This document shows positions 35,217 through 43,490 of a stretch of 45,523 nucleotides of DNA, piece after piece. Location of the stretch: the NCBI GenBank assembly GCA_910577085.1, contig CAJTLE010000007.1, positions 1-45,523 of the forward strand, in the 5' to 3' direction. Every line of letters begins with the position of its first letter. Positions within the stretch are counted from its first letter, which is position 1. Origin of the DNA: an uncultured Allobaculum sp. GTDB taxonomy: Bacteria > Bacillota_I > Bacilli_A > Erysipelotrichales > Erysipelotrichaceae. Below the pieces are notes generated by a model. It ran no database searches, was not told the origin of the DNA, and saw only the letters and a program-made list of their open reading frames with translations. The position numbers and the translations under genes were made by a program.

Positions 35217-35241
35217 AAAAAAAGGAAGCATCAGCTTCCTT
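35217..35241 (-). terminator. terminator just upstream of cysS
   Basis: Minus-strand GGAAGC and GCTTCC arms around loop TGAT, then seven U residues. The tract ends 18 bases before the cysS start codon. Confidence 0.8.
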
Positions 35242-35284
35242 CGTTATTTTAACAGAATTTGTGTTTCCTTGGGCAAAGGCAGGT

Positions 35285-35950
35285 TTATGCCTTGAGCAGC
35301 TCTACAATCTCACCTTCATATGGTGTGTTTTTCAAGTGTTCCAGGGCTGGTTCGAGCCATTTGCGGGTATTGTCTTTGTCCTTGAGATAGCTGTACTGCA
35401 GACCGATCAGGTATTCAAAAGTGCCAGCCTGATTTTGTACGTTGGCAGGAATTTCTCCTTTTGCATCTTTGAGCCTTGCATGGCGTTCCTGAAGTTCCTT
35501 GATATATTTCGACTCTTTTTTCAGCAGAATCGAATACTGGATCTGCAGGTTCTTAGCCTGAATTTCACTGCCATACTGCTCTACCATCTCCATCATATGA
35601 CGGGCTTTTTTGATTTTGCCGGATTCCAGATACACATAGAAACCACGCTCCCCAAGCTGCGCTTTCTGCTTCTTGTTTAACCGCATGTTTTCCATGAACT
35701 GAACCTGTTCATCGGCTTTTTTCATTTCATTGCGCATTTCATACATCGAAAGCCGCATGGATTCCCGCTCAAAAGCCGAGAATGTGACTTTAGCCAGAAA
35801 TGAATCCAGATGGCGGGTAAACAGGGTAAAATTATGAGCTTCCAGATCCTGCATCAGGCGCTGATAGTAATAGCGCTTGATCAGCGGTGGGACAAGTACA
35901 ACCAGCAGGATAAAGACAACAACATACAGAAGATACATCCAGCCGCTCAT
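35285..35950 (-). CDS. membrane-anchored helical (TPR-like) protein, unknown function
   Basis: The 221-residue protein has one N-terminal membrane helix (about 5-25), followed by basic residues and a wholly helical cytoplasmic part with paired-helix periodicity (ERGFYVYLESGKIKKARHMME..., FEYLIGLQYSYLKDKDNTRKWL), similar to TPR-like repeats. I know no named family for it. Its ATG overlaps the stop of the upstream 54-codon gene by four bases (ATGA), so the two are coupled. It precedes cysS. Confidence 0.75.
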   Translation of the reverse strand: MSGWMYLLYVVVFILLVVLVPPLIKRYYYQRLMQDLEAHNFTLFTRHLDSFLAKVTFSAFERESMRLSMYEMRNEMKKADEQVQFMENMRLNKKQKAQLGERGFYVYLESGKIKKARHMMEMVEQYGSEIQAKNLQIQYSILLKKESKYIKELQERHARLKDAKGEIPANVQNQAGTFEYLIGLQYSYLKDKDNTRKWLEPALEHLKNTPYEGEIVELLKA

Positions 35951-36111
35951 CGACTCTGTTTATCCTCTTTTAATAATTCTGCAAACTGTTTGAGCAGATC
36001 TTCATCGATTCCCTGCTTTTTCATGCTTTCAATGTAAGCGACATCCAGGTCATCAACATCTTTGGTCAGATCATCCCGTTCATCATTAACGAGTCTTTCG
36101 CGAATAGCCAT
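35947..36111 (-). CDS. 54-residue acidic small protein
   Basis: The frame starts at ATG 36111 and encodes MAIRERLVNDERDDLTKDV..., a hydrophilic, acidic, helical protein ending KEDKQSR, with AAAGGA about 12 bases upstream. The ATGA overlap with the membrane-protein gene and clean coding sense support it as a real first cistron. No family recognised; it may bind the partner's cytoplasmic repeats. Confidence 0.7.
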   Translation of the reverse strand: MAIRERLVNDERDDLTKDVDDLDVAYIESMKKQGIDEDLLKQFAELLKEDKQSR

Positions 36112-36336
36112 AACTTCTCATATTCCTTTCATGCATATTCAATATCCAGAAACAGATGGTCTTTAACCATATTTCCAGAACCAATACACTCAATGTACAA
36201 ACTTTGAAGGACTTTGCCAACCATCGCCGGCAATTTCCATCGAAAATCAAAAAGGAGTTATCAGTTGCTGCAATCGTTTTCTTTGTTTTGAATTCCAGTG
36301 ATTTCATCCGAATACGGGCTCTGAAATCTGGAAATT

Positions 36337-36364
36337 AAAAAAAGAAGGCCCGAAGACCTTCTTT
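36337..36364 (-). terminator. intrinsic terminator of gap
   Basis: Minus-strand GAAGGTC and GGCCTTC with a TTCG tetraloop, then seven U residues; it lies just after the gap stop codon. Confidence 0.9.
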
Positions 36365-36386
36365 ATTTAGTCATTGGAGGAAACTC

Positions 36387-37409
36387 TTATTTCTCTAAAT
36401 CGTGTTCAGCGAAGTACTTAATTGTACGAACCATCTGAGAAGTGTAGGAGTTTTCATTGTCGTACCAGGAAACAACCTGAACGAGAGTGTTGCCATCTCC
36501 AGTTGGAGTAGCCATAGTCTGAGTTGCATCGAACAGAGAACCGTAAGTCATACCGATAACGTCGGAAGATACGATTTCTTCAGTGTTGTAACCGAAGCTT
36601 TCGTTCTGAGCAGCAGCCATTGCAGCGTTAACCTGGTCAGTAGTAACTTCGCCTTCAACTTCAGCAACTAAGATCGTAGTGGAACCTGTAGGAACAGGAA
36701 CACGCTGAGCGGAACCGATCAGTTTGCCGTTGAGTTCTGGGATAACCAGACCGATAGCTTTAGCAGCACCAGTGGAGTTAGGAACGATGTTCACTGCAGC
36801 AGCGCGGGAACGACGTTTGTCACCTTTTCTCTGTGGTCCATCCAGAGTCATCTGGTCACCAGTGTAAGCATGAACAGTAGTCATGATACCGGATTTGATA
36901 GGAGCCAGTTCATTCAGAGCTTTAGCCATTGGAGCTAAGCAGTTAGTTGTGCAGGATGCAGCGGAGATGATGTTGTCACCAGGTTTTAAGATTTCCTGGT
37001 TAACGTTGTAAACAATTGTTGGCAGGTCGTTTCCAGCAGGAGCGGAGATAACGACTTTTTTAGCGCCAGCGTCGATGTGAGCCTGTGCTTTAGCTTTGGA
37101 AGTATAGAAGCCTGTGCATTCCAGAACTACGTCTACATCCAGATCTTTCCAAGGAAGTTTGGAAGCGTCTGCTTCTTTGTAGATTTTGATTTCTTTGCCG
37201 TCAACGATGATGGAATCTTCAGTAGATTCAACTTTGTCAGCAAGTTTGTAAGTTCCCTGAGTAGAGTCATACTTGAGCAGGTGAGCTAACATATCAGGTT
37301 TTGTCAGGTCATTGATAGCAACTACTTCGTAGTTAGGATCATCAAACATCTGACGGAATGCAAGACGGCCGATACGTCCGAAGCCGTTTAAAGCAACTTT
37401 TACTGTCAT
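36387..37409 (-). CDS. gap: glyceraldehyde-3-phosphate dehydrogenase
   Basis: The 340-residue protein has the NAD-binding NGFGRIGRLAFRQ at 8-20, the catalytic ASCTTNCLAP with Cys153, and His180 in TTVHAYTGDQ. It makes 1,3-bisphosphoglycerate in glycolysis. AAAGGAGG precedes ATG 37409, and a perfect consensus promoter lies just upstream, consistent with very high expression. It is a monocistronic unit with its own strong terminator; no cggR-pgk cluster is adjacent. Confidence 0.96.
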   Translation of the reverse strand: MTVKVALNGFGRIGRLAFRQMFDDPNYEVVAINDLTKPDMLAHLLKYDSTQGTYKLADKVESTEDSIIVDGKEIKIYKEADASKLPWKDLDVDVVLECTGFYTSKAKAQAHIDAGAKKVVISAPAGNDLPTIVYNVNQEILKPGDNIISAASCTTNCLAPMAKALNELAPIKSGIMTTVHAYTGDQMTLDGPQRKGDKRRSRAAAVNIVPNSTGAAKAIGLVIPELNGKLIGSAQRVPVPTGSTTILVAEVEGEVTTDQVNAAMAAAQNESFGYNTEEIVSSDVIGMTYGSLFDATQTMATPTGDGNTLVQVVSWYDNENSYTSQMVRTIKYFAEHDLEK

Positions 37410-37440
37410 GGTCAGTAAATCCTCCTTTAATAACGGTTTA

Positions 37441-37469
37441 ATTATAGATTCACCTCCAATCGCTGTCAA
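37441..37469 (-). promoter_or_regulatory. perfect consensus sigma-A promoter of gap
   Basis: Minus strand TTGACA (37464-37469), 17-base spacer, TATAAT (37441-37446). Transcript start expected near 37434, giving a leader of about 25 bases. Confidence 0.92.
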
Positions 37470-37526
37470 CGATGATCAGACTGTATGATAAAAGTCGAAC
37501 AAACTATGGTCGTTTTTTCAGGTTAA

Positions 37527-37540
37527 TGTGATCGCTTTAA
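37527..37540 (-). promoter_or_regulatory. possible cre site upstream of gap
   Basis: TTAAAGCGATCACA on the minus strand differs from the cre consensus TGWNANCGNTNWCA at one fixed base. It lies about 95 bases upstream of the gap start, a position compatible with activation by CcpA, but chance is possible. Confidence 0.3.
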
Positions 37541-37684
37541 CAAATTAACTTTATTTTATCGTCTTTTTGCCATTATACCGTATATATAAGTGTCTTTACC
37601 GTACATTTTGGGAAACTCACAAACTTTATTTGGGAATTGTTTTATAATGGGGCAATAGTACCTCAGGTCTAAGAAAGGAATATT

Positions 37685-38182
37685 ATGAATTATCAGGAAA
37701 TTCTTGAGCTTCTTGAAAAAGACGCCCGTCTTACCCCTCGTGATCTGTCGGAAATTCTGATGGAAGACGAAACTGAAGTCCGTAATGCCATCGCTCAGAT
37801 GGAACAGGATAAAATTATCTGCGGCTATCACACAGTAGTGAACTACAATAAAGCACTGCGCAATGAAAAGATCATGGCGTTCATCGAAGTCGGTGTCCGT
37901 CCTATGAAAGATAAAGGCTATGATTACACAGCCAATCTGATTGCCGGTTATCCGGAAGTCAATTCCATGTATCTGATCACTGGCGATAACGACTTTATCT
38001 GCCTGGTTGAAGGAAAAACTATGTTTGAAGTCTGCCAGTTTGTTTCGGATAAAATCGCCTGCATCGAAGATGTCCACTCCACAAAAACTCTCTTTGTTCT
38101 CAAACAGTACAAACAGAGCGGTGTTCTGACCGGAGCTGGCAAGCGCGATCTCAAAGAAGACAGACTGGTGGTGAGCTACTGA
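37685..38182 (+). CDS. Lrp/AsnC-family regulator
   Basis: The 165-residue protein has an N-terminal helix-turn-helix (about 5-55) and a RAM-type effector domain (65-150) with GDNDFICLVEG. AAGAAAGGA precedes the ATG and a TATAAT -10 box lies at 37643-37648. Its stop overlaps the start of the aminotransferase by one base (TGATG), so the pair is coupled; it probably senses an amino acid or keto acid and controls this operon. Confidence 0.88.
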   Translation: MNYQEILELLEKDARLTPRDLSEILMEDETEVRNAIAQMEQDKIICGYHTVVNYNKALRNEKIMAFIEVGVRPMKDKGYDYTANLIAGYPEVNSMYLITGDNDFICLVEGKTMFEVCQFVSDKIACIEDVHSTKTLFVLKQYKQSGVLTGAGKRDLKEDRLVVSY

Positions 38183-39414
38183 TGAAACCAATCAACCAGA
38201 CGATTGAACACTTAAAACCAAGCGGCATCCGTAAATACTTTGATCTGGCTTCCAGTATGGAAGGGGTTATCTCCTTAGGTGTTGGCGAACCTGATTTTGA
38301 TACACCATGGCATATCTGCAATGCTGCGGTTGAATCTTTCCAGGAAGGAAAAACTCACTACACAGCTAACCGTGGTCTGCTCACGCTTCGCGAGGAAATC
38401 GCCCGTTACTCCAAAGAACGCTTTGGCCTGGATTACGATCCAGAAAAAGAGATTGTGGTCACTGTCGGCGGTTCTGAGGGCGTAGATCTGGCTTTCCGTA
38501 CGCTGATCAGCCCCGGTGATGAAGTCATCGTTCTCGACCCGAATTACGTTGCCTATGAACCCGCTATTTTAATGGCTGGCGGCAAGCCTGTTTACATTAC
38601 CCTGACTCAGGAAAATGACTTCAAACTTCTGCCAGAAGATCTTGCCAACGCCATTACACCAAAAACCAAAGCCATCATGCTCAACTTCCCTTCCAACCCA
38701 ACTGGTGGAACCATGAGCCGTGAAGACTATGCCAAACTGGTTCCAATTTTTAAAGAATCTGGAATCTACATTATTTCGGATGAAATCTATGCTGAGCTGA
38801 CCTTTGATGGTGAATTTGTTTCCCCTGCTTCTTTTAATGAAATCAGAGATCAGGTCATCATCATCAACGGATTCTCCAAAGCCTTTGCGATGACCGGCTG
38901 GCGCCTTGGCTATCTGCTTTCCAATCCATGGTTAAGCAAAATGATGACCAAAGTCCATCAGTTCATCATCATGTCCGCTCCAACCGCTGCTCAGATTGCT
39001 GCGATCGAAGCCCTCGAAAACGGGATTCCTGATATTCTGGCCATGCGCAAAGAATATGAACAGCGCCGCAACCTGATCTGCGCAAGACTGAATCGTATGG
39101 GACTGAAGACGAACGTTCCAAAAGGAACCTTCTACGTCTTCCCGAACATTACCTCAACAGGTCTGACTTCGGATGAATTCTGCGTTCAGCTGCTCGAAAG
39201 CAAGAAAGTAGCCATTGTGCCAGGAACTGCCTTTGGTGAACACGGTGAAGGTCATGTTCGCATTTCCTATGCCACAAGCATGGATAACATCAAAGAAGCC
39301 ATGAACCGCATGGAAGAGTTTTTAACTGAACTTGAACTCAAACGTCAGGCAGAGCTCAATGCTTCTGTGGATGAAATTGCCAAAGAAGTCATGACTTTAG
39401 CTGAAGAGCTTTAA
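38182..39414 (+). CDS. pyridoxal-phosphate aminotransferase, class I
   Basis: The 410-residue fold-type I enzyme has GVGEPDFDTP at the substrate site, NFPSNPTG with Asn172, Asp200 and Tyr203 in SDEIYAE, and the PLP-binding Lys233 in NGFSKAFAMTGWRLGY. It resembles the PatA/AraT group that pairs with AsnC regulators in Bacillus and lactobacilli, acting on aromatic amino acids or on diaminopimelate precursors; exact substrate unknown. A terminator follows at 39474-39522. Confidence 0.9.
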   Translation: MKPINQTIEHLKPSGIRKYFDLASSMEGVISLGVGEPDFDTPWHICNAAVESFQEGKTHYTANRGLLTLREEIARYSKERFGLDYDPEKEIVVTVGGSEGVDLAFRTLISPGDEVIVLDPNYVAYEPAILMAGGKPVYITLTQENDFKLLPEDLANAITPKTKAIMLNFPSNPTGGTMSREDYAKLVPIFKESGIYIISDEIYAELTFDGEFVSPASFNEIRDQVIIINGFSKAFAMTGWRLGYLLSNPWLSKMMTKVHQFIIMSAPTAAQIAAIEALENGIPDILAMRKEYEQRRNLICARLNRMGLKTNVPKGTFYVFPNITSTGLTSDEFCVQLLESKKVAIVPGTAFGEHGEGHVRISYATSMDNIKEAMNRMEEFLTELELKRQAELNASVDEIAKEVMTLAEEL

Positions 39415-39473
39415 TCGACTTATTCAGGAATGCTGTCTCATCCCTTCCTTATTACTCTATATTCGCTAAAAAC

Positions 39474-39522
39474 AGGCAGGAATCAGTTGAAGAAGCTTTG
39501 CTTCTGCTGCTTCCTGCCTTTT
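39474..39522 (+). terminator. intrinsic terminator of the aminotransferase operon
   Basis: AGGCAGGAA pairs with TTCCTGCCT, with an inner AAGAAGC/GCTTCT stem, then TTTT. Confidence 0.85.
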
Positions 39523-39680
39523 GTCGTCTTTACGGCCTGTAAATCTTAAAAATCCGATTCGCTTTCGGAATGGAAAATCGGAATGGAAACAAGGAAACCA
39601 TTTACTCTATCTGAGAATCAGTCATTGTTCTGTTCCTGTACCATCATCATTATTTTATGCGGAGAAATCAGCACAATTGT

Positions 39681-39709
39681 TTGACTGCAGAGAGATTAAC
39701 GCGTTTACT
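39681..39709 (+). promoter_or_regulatory. autoregulated promoter of the esterase-locus LacI gene
   Basis: TTGACT (39681-39686), 17-base spacer, TTTACT (39704-39709). The operator-like TTAACGCGTTTA at 39696-39707 overlaps the -10 box and matches the operators at the PTS and lipoprotein promoters, suggesting autoregulation. Confidence 0.6.
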
Positions 39710-39802
39710 AAACATAATGACAGCCCACAGAAACATTCTCAAAACATGAATGTCCATGTGTGGAACATGAGTATCCGTAAAACAAGTGAAAGGAGGCTTT
39801 TT

Positions 39803-40777
39803 ATGGCTTCTCTGAAAGATATCGCCGATCGGGTCGGCATTTCTAAAGCGACCGTTTCCCGAATTCTGAACGGAAAAGGTTCTTTTTCAAAAGACACTGT
39901 ATATAAAGTCGAAAAGGCAGCACGTGAACTGAACTACCAGCTGCCGACTTCATCAGAAGATCCGGCTGATAATTCAAATACAATCGGTTTGATTCTGCCG
40001 TTGAATCATATCCCCTATTTTGGCGTTCTCACTGCTCAGATTGAGATGGCAGCTTTTGATTATGGCTGCTCTCTGGTTCTTTGCTCTTCCGCCTATGAGG
40101 CAATGAGTGAAACAGAATTTGCGGCATGGCTGAGAAAAAACCGAATTTCCGGTCTGCTGATTGGTCTGTTCCTCACTGATCCCCAGAAAATTATAGACCT
40201 TGGAATCCCAGCCGTGACCATTGGGCTTGAAATGTCGCCTGATATTCCAAGTGTCTGTGCTGATAACTTATCCGTAGGAAAAATTGCAGCCCGTCACCTG
40301 CTTAGCCGGAAATGCAAAAATCTGCTGTATCTTTCCAATAACCGTTCCGGATTAAAAAACGATCTCCGTTATAAAGGCTTTTATGAAGAACTCGAAAAGC
40401 ATCACCAGATTGCCTGGCCCGCCATTCTTTCTGATGAAGCAACCGATTCGCGGGAGATTACCGAGATGATTACCAATATGTTAATGGAGCATCCGGAAGC
40501 AGATGGAATTTTTACAGAGTCAATGACCCTCGCCCTTGAATGTATTCGGATTCTTCAGGATCTTGGATATCAAGTTCCTGAAGAAATCAAAGTGGTCGGC
40601 TGCGGCAGTCCATACTTTTCGGTATATAGCGTACCTCGCCTGACACTCGTTCAGGAAAATACAAACCTGATCGCAAAAAAAGCAGTTTCAATGATTGTAG
40701 ATCTGATGGAAGGGCGCCCCCTTACTCAGAAACATCTTTCTATCCCCGTATCTTTATCGATTCAGCAGACCTCCTGA
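39803..40777 (+). CDS. LacI-family regulator of the PTS/esterase locus
   Basis: The 324-residue protein starts MASLKDIADRVGISKATVS, a LacI helix-turn-helix, followed by the hinge and a sugar-binding domain with VGCGSPYFSVYSVPRLTLV near the end. AAAGGAGG precedes ATG 39803; the longer frame upstream has no ribosome site. Operators of TTAAC..GTTTA form lie in its own promoter, twice before the EIIBC gene and twice before the lipoprotein remnant, so it probably represses all three. The effector is likely the phosphosugar or sugar delivered by the PTS. Confidence 0.85.
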   Translation: MASLKDIADRVGISKATVSRILNGKGSFSKDTVYKVEKAARELNYQLPTSSEDPADNSNTIGLILPLNHIPYFGVLTAQIEMAAFDYGCSLVLCSSAYEAMSETEFAAWLRKNRISGLLIGLFLTDPQKIIDLGIPAVTIGLEMSPDIPSVCADNLSVGKIAARHLLSRKCKNLLYLSNNRSGLKNDLRYKGFYEELEKHHQIAWPAILSDEATDSREITEMITNMLMEHPEADGIFTESMTLALECIRILQDLGYQVPEEIKVVGCGSPYFSVYSVPRLTLVQENTNLIAKKAVSMIVDLMEGRPLTQKHLSIPVSLSIQQTS

Positions 40778-40796
40778 TTTGTCAGGAGGTCTTTTA
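40767..40796 (+). terminator. intrinsic terminator overlapping the LacI stop codon
   Basis: AGACCTCCTGA pairs perfectly with TCAGGAGGTCT, followed by TTTTATTT. The stop codon TGA (40775-40777) is inside the upstream arm. Confidence 0.85.
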
Positions 40797-40797
40797 T

Positions 40798-40868
40798 TTA
40801 ACCGTTTACTTGTTTAAGTAACTTCTGTTGACTAAACAGTTGACTATATTTGGTTAACGGTTTATTCT
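40798..40868 (+). promoter_or_regulatory. EIIBC promoter with two LacI operators
   Basis: Promoter TTGACT (40840-40845), 17-base spacer, TATTCT (40863-40868). Operators TTAACCGTTTA at 40798-40808 and TTAACGGTTTA at 40854-40864 flank it; the second sits in the spacer and -10. Centre distance is 56 bases, which would allow looping. A further GTTGACTAAACAG palindromic-like word lies between. Confidence 0.65.
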
Positions 40869-40915
40869 AAGAGCGTCAAAGGAAGGACGAAAAAAATAAT
40901 AAAGAGGAAAAGATT

Positions 40916-42361
40916 ATGTCAAACAAGTACGACGAACTGTCACAATCCATCATCGAACTGGTAGGCGGAAGTGATAATGTCACTCACCTGCTACACTGTG
41001 CCACCAGACTTCGCTTCAACCTGGCGGACTATGAAAAAGCTGATCTCGAAGGACTGAAAGCGTTGAAGGGAACCTTAGGCGCTCAGAAAGTCGGCGATCA
41101 GCTTCAAGTCATCATTGGACCAGATGTAGCCAACGTCTGTGATGCCATTCAGGCCAAGCTCCCCGCCTCAGCAGGTGCCAAATCAGCTGCCGCAGATCAA
41201 ACTGCCCAGGATTCAGACAAAAAGCCATCAGGCAAGAAAAAAATCACATTCAAATCCATCGGCAGCGCAATTCTGGATGCTCTGTCCGGATGTCTGGGAC
41301 CTGTCATTCCAGCAATCGTTGCCTGCGCCTTCTTCAAAATGATTCCGGCGATTTTTGGTCCGGATATGCTGAATCTGATCTCTCCAGAAAGCAGCCTGTA
41401 TATCCTGTGCACATTTGTCGGTGATGCAGGATTCTACTTCTTCCCTGTTCTGGTCGGTTATACAGCGGCTAAAAAATTCGGTGTAACCCCTGTTCTGGGC
41501 ATCCTGCTGGGATGCATCATGATGCATCCAACCCTGGTTTCCTTGGCAGATGAAGGTGTTCAGGGATTTACAGTATTTGGAATTCCATGTCTGATTCAGA
41601 ACTATGGTTCTACCGTAATTCCAATCATTCTGAACGTCTGGGTAATGAGCTATATCGAAAAATTCTTCAACACGCATCTTCCAAGCTCCATTCGCAACGT
41701 ATTTGCTCCTGCGTTTACAATCGCAGTCATGCTTCCAATTGCCCTTTGTGTTCTTGGCCCGCTCGGTTCTTATCTTGGCAACTATGTTGTTGGCTTCCTG
41801 CTTGGTCTTGGAAACTACGCTGGCTTCATCGCAACCGCTCTGATTGCTGCCCTCTATCCGCTTCTGATTATGACAGGTATGCATATGATGCTGATCGCTG
41901 CTCTTTTCCAGGTCTTCGCAACTGTTGGTTATGACGGTGTTGCTGCTCCTGCTTTAACAATTTCCGCATTTGCGGTTATGGGTACTGCTATTGGTGCCGC
42001 CATTGCCTTAAAAAACCGTGCCGAAAAAGCCGAAGCTGCCGAATTTGCGATTACCGCAATTGTTGCCGGAACCTCAGAACCAACTCTGTACGGAATCTGT
42101 GCTCGTTATAAATCCCCATTCCTTGGCCTGCTTGGAGGCGGATTTATCGGTGGTCTGTATTCCGGACTGACAAGCACCATTTCAGCAACACTTGTTCCTT
42201 CTACAAACCTCACCAGCCTGCTTTGCTTCACCGGCGCATCCAGCGCAAATTTAATCAACGGTGTCATCGCCAGCATTCTTGCTCTGGTCAGCTCTGCAGT
42301 CATCACCGCAATTGTCTTAAAACGTGATCAGCGCAAAGCAAAAGCTGCCGCTGCAAAATAA
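40916..42361 (+). CDS. PTS sugar transporter EIIBC, glucoside/sucrose/trehalose type
   Basis: The 481-residue protein has an N-terminal EIIB domain (about 1-85) with the phosphorylated Cys28 in LLHCATRLRF, a charged alanine/lysine-rich linker, and an EIIC domain of about ten membrane segments (120-470) with the GTSEPTLYG motif. This is the beta-glucoside-type family; members import and phosphorylate beta-glucosides, sucrose, trehalose or maltose. There is no EIIA domain, so a separate EIIA must serve it. No phosphoglycosidase is adjacent, which is unusual; instead two esterase genes follow. A strong promoter and AGAGGAAA precede it. Confidence 0.9.
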   Translation: MSNKYDELSQSIIELVGGSDNVTHLLHCATRLRFNLADYEKADLEGLKALKGTLGAQKVGDQLQVIIGPDVANVCDAIQAKLPASAGAKSAAADQTAQDSDKKPSGKKKITFKSIGSAILDALSGCLGPVIPAIVACAFFKMIPAIFGPDMLNLISPESSLYILCTFVGDAGFYFFPVLVGYTAAKKFGVTPVLGILLGCIMMHPTLVSLADEGVQGFTVFGIPCLIQNYGSTVIPIILNVWVMSYIEKFFNTHLPSSIRNVFAPAFTIAVMLPIALCVLGPLGSYLGNYVVGFLLGLGNYAGFIATALIAALYPLLIMTGMHMMLIAALFQVFATVGYDGVAAPALTISAFAVMGTAIGAAIALKNRAEKAEAAEFAITAIVAGTSEPTLYGICARYKSPFLGLLGGGFIGGLYSGLTSTISATLVPSTNLTSLLCFTGASSANLINGVIASILALVSSAVITAIVLKRDQRKAKAAAAK

Positions 42362-42421
42362 AAAGCCACGGCAGAATTCATAGCCAATCACCTGATGGTC
42401 AGACAAAAAACTGATCATCCT

Positions 42422-42511
42422 GTATCCAGTTCCTGACTTCCAGACATTCGTCAGCAGCAGATTTCCGAATCTCAGATTCTCTGCTTCGAATGTCTGGACT
42501 TTGCGGGATAC
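42422..42511 (+). ncRNA. long imperfect hairpin between EIIBC and esterase genes
   Basis: Nested arms GTATCC/GGATAC, CCAGACATTCG/CGAATGTCTGG (11 perfect pairs), AGCAGA/TCTGCT and GAATC/GATTC form a rod of about 90 bases with small internal loops and a three-base tip. No U-tract follows in either direction, so it is not a typical terminator. It may be an mRNA processing or stability element. Confidence 0.5.
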
Positions 42512-42636
42512 TGACCATGATCCAGACCGGTCACATTCAGCACGATTACCCGATGCGATCTGATCAGAATCAGACGACCAAAACAATCAATAAGTAAATT
42601 AAACCAATAAGCAAACTAAACCAGAGGAAATCAATT

Positions 42637-43488
42637 ATGATCTTCAAAACCATCCCTTTGTCCGAAACCGCCAGACTGGATGCCTACATTCAGGATCCGG
42701 CCATTACCTTTCAGACCTATATTGACCGCCCTGCTCTGATCATCTGTCCAGGCGGAGCGTACTTAATTCATGCAACCAAAGAAGCAGAACCTGTGGCTCT
42801 CCACTTTCTTGCCCATGGGTTCAACACCTTCGTCTTGCGCTATTCGGTTGCAACAGACCGTGAGCACCCTGAAAAAGGCGTAAATACAGATCTGCGCTAT
42901 CCCCAGCCTTCTGTCGAGCTGCTCGAAGCCATTCACCTGATCAGAACAAACGCAAAAGAATGGCACGTTAAACCCGATTCCATCTATCTTGCCGGCTTTT
43001 CTGCCGGAGCCCATGTTGCGGCTACAGCAGGTCTTCGCTGGAATGATCCGTCTCTCACTGACCAGCTTTCTTTCATTCCAGAGGGTGGTGAGCTTCGAAC
43101 ATGCGGAATGGTGCTTGGCTATCCAATGCTTGCCGACAACCCAGAAGACTTCTGTTCCAATGTGCCAGCCGAAAACACCAATCTTGTTCGGAATGTTCTT
43201 TATGGAACATCCTCCCCATCGAAACAGCAGATTGGATCTGTTGACCTGAAAAACTTCATTGAACCAGAAACAGCAGTTCCTGCTTTTATCTGGCATTCAA
43301 TTGATGATCCAGTTGTTGACAGTACAAAAAGTCTTGAGTTTATCAAAGCCATGAAACAGAAAGGAATTGTATGCGAATACCACCTGTTTTCTCATGGCGG
43401 TCATGGCCTGGGGCTGGCTGGTGAAGATTCTGCTCTTCGGTTATGGCCAGATCTTGCCCATGAATGGATGAAATCTCTGGAGGAATAA
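42637..43488 (+). CDS. alpha/beta-hydrolase, probable carbohydrate esterase
   Basis: The 283-residue protein has an oxyanion-loop CPGGAY at 37-42, nucleophile motif GFSAGAH with Ser122, an aspartate in IWHSIDDPVV and a histidine in HGGHGLG near the end, a complete triad. It resembles the acetyl-xylan-esterase / BD-FAE group of intracellular sugar esterases. No signal peptide, so it should act on a substrate brought in by the PTS, for example removing acetyl groups. CAGAGGAAAT precedes the ATG. It is followed at two bases by a second esterase gene. Confidence 0.82.
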   Translation: MIFKTIPLSETARLDAYIQDPAITFQTYIDRPALIICPGGAYLIHATKEAEPVALHFLAHGFNTFVLRYSVATDREHPEKGVNTDLRYPQPSVELLEAIHLIRTNAKEWHVKPDSIYLAGFSAGAHVAATAGLRWNDPSLTDQLSFIPEGGELRTCGMVLGYPMLADNPEDFCSNVPAENTNLVRNVLYGTSSPSKQQIGSVDLKNFIEPETAVPAFIWHSIDDPVVDSTKSLEFIKAMKQKGIVCEYHLFSHGGHGLGLAGEDSALRLWPDLAHEWMKSLEE

Positions 43489-43490
43489 CT

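Noticed and set aside
35199..35284. T-box riboswitch upstream of cysS
   Set aside because: Only 86 bases separate the genes and no T-box sequence is present; only a simple hairpin with U-tract is seen.
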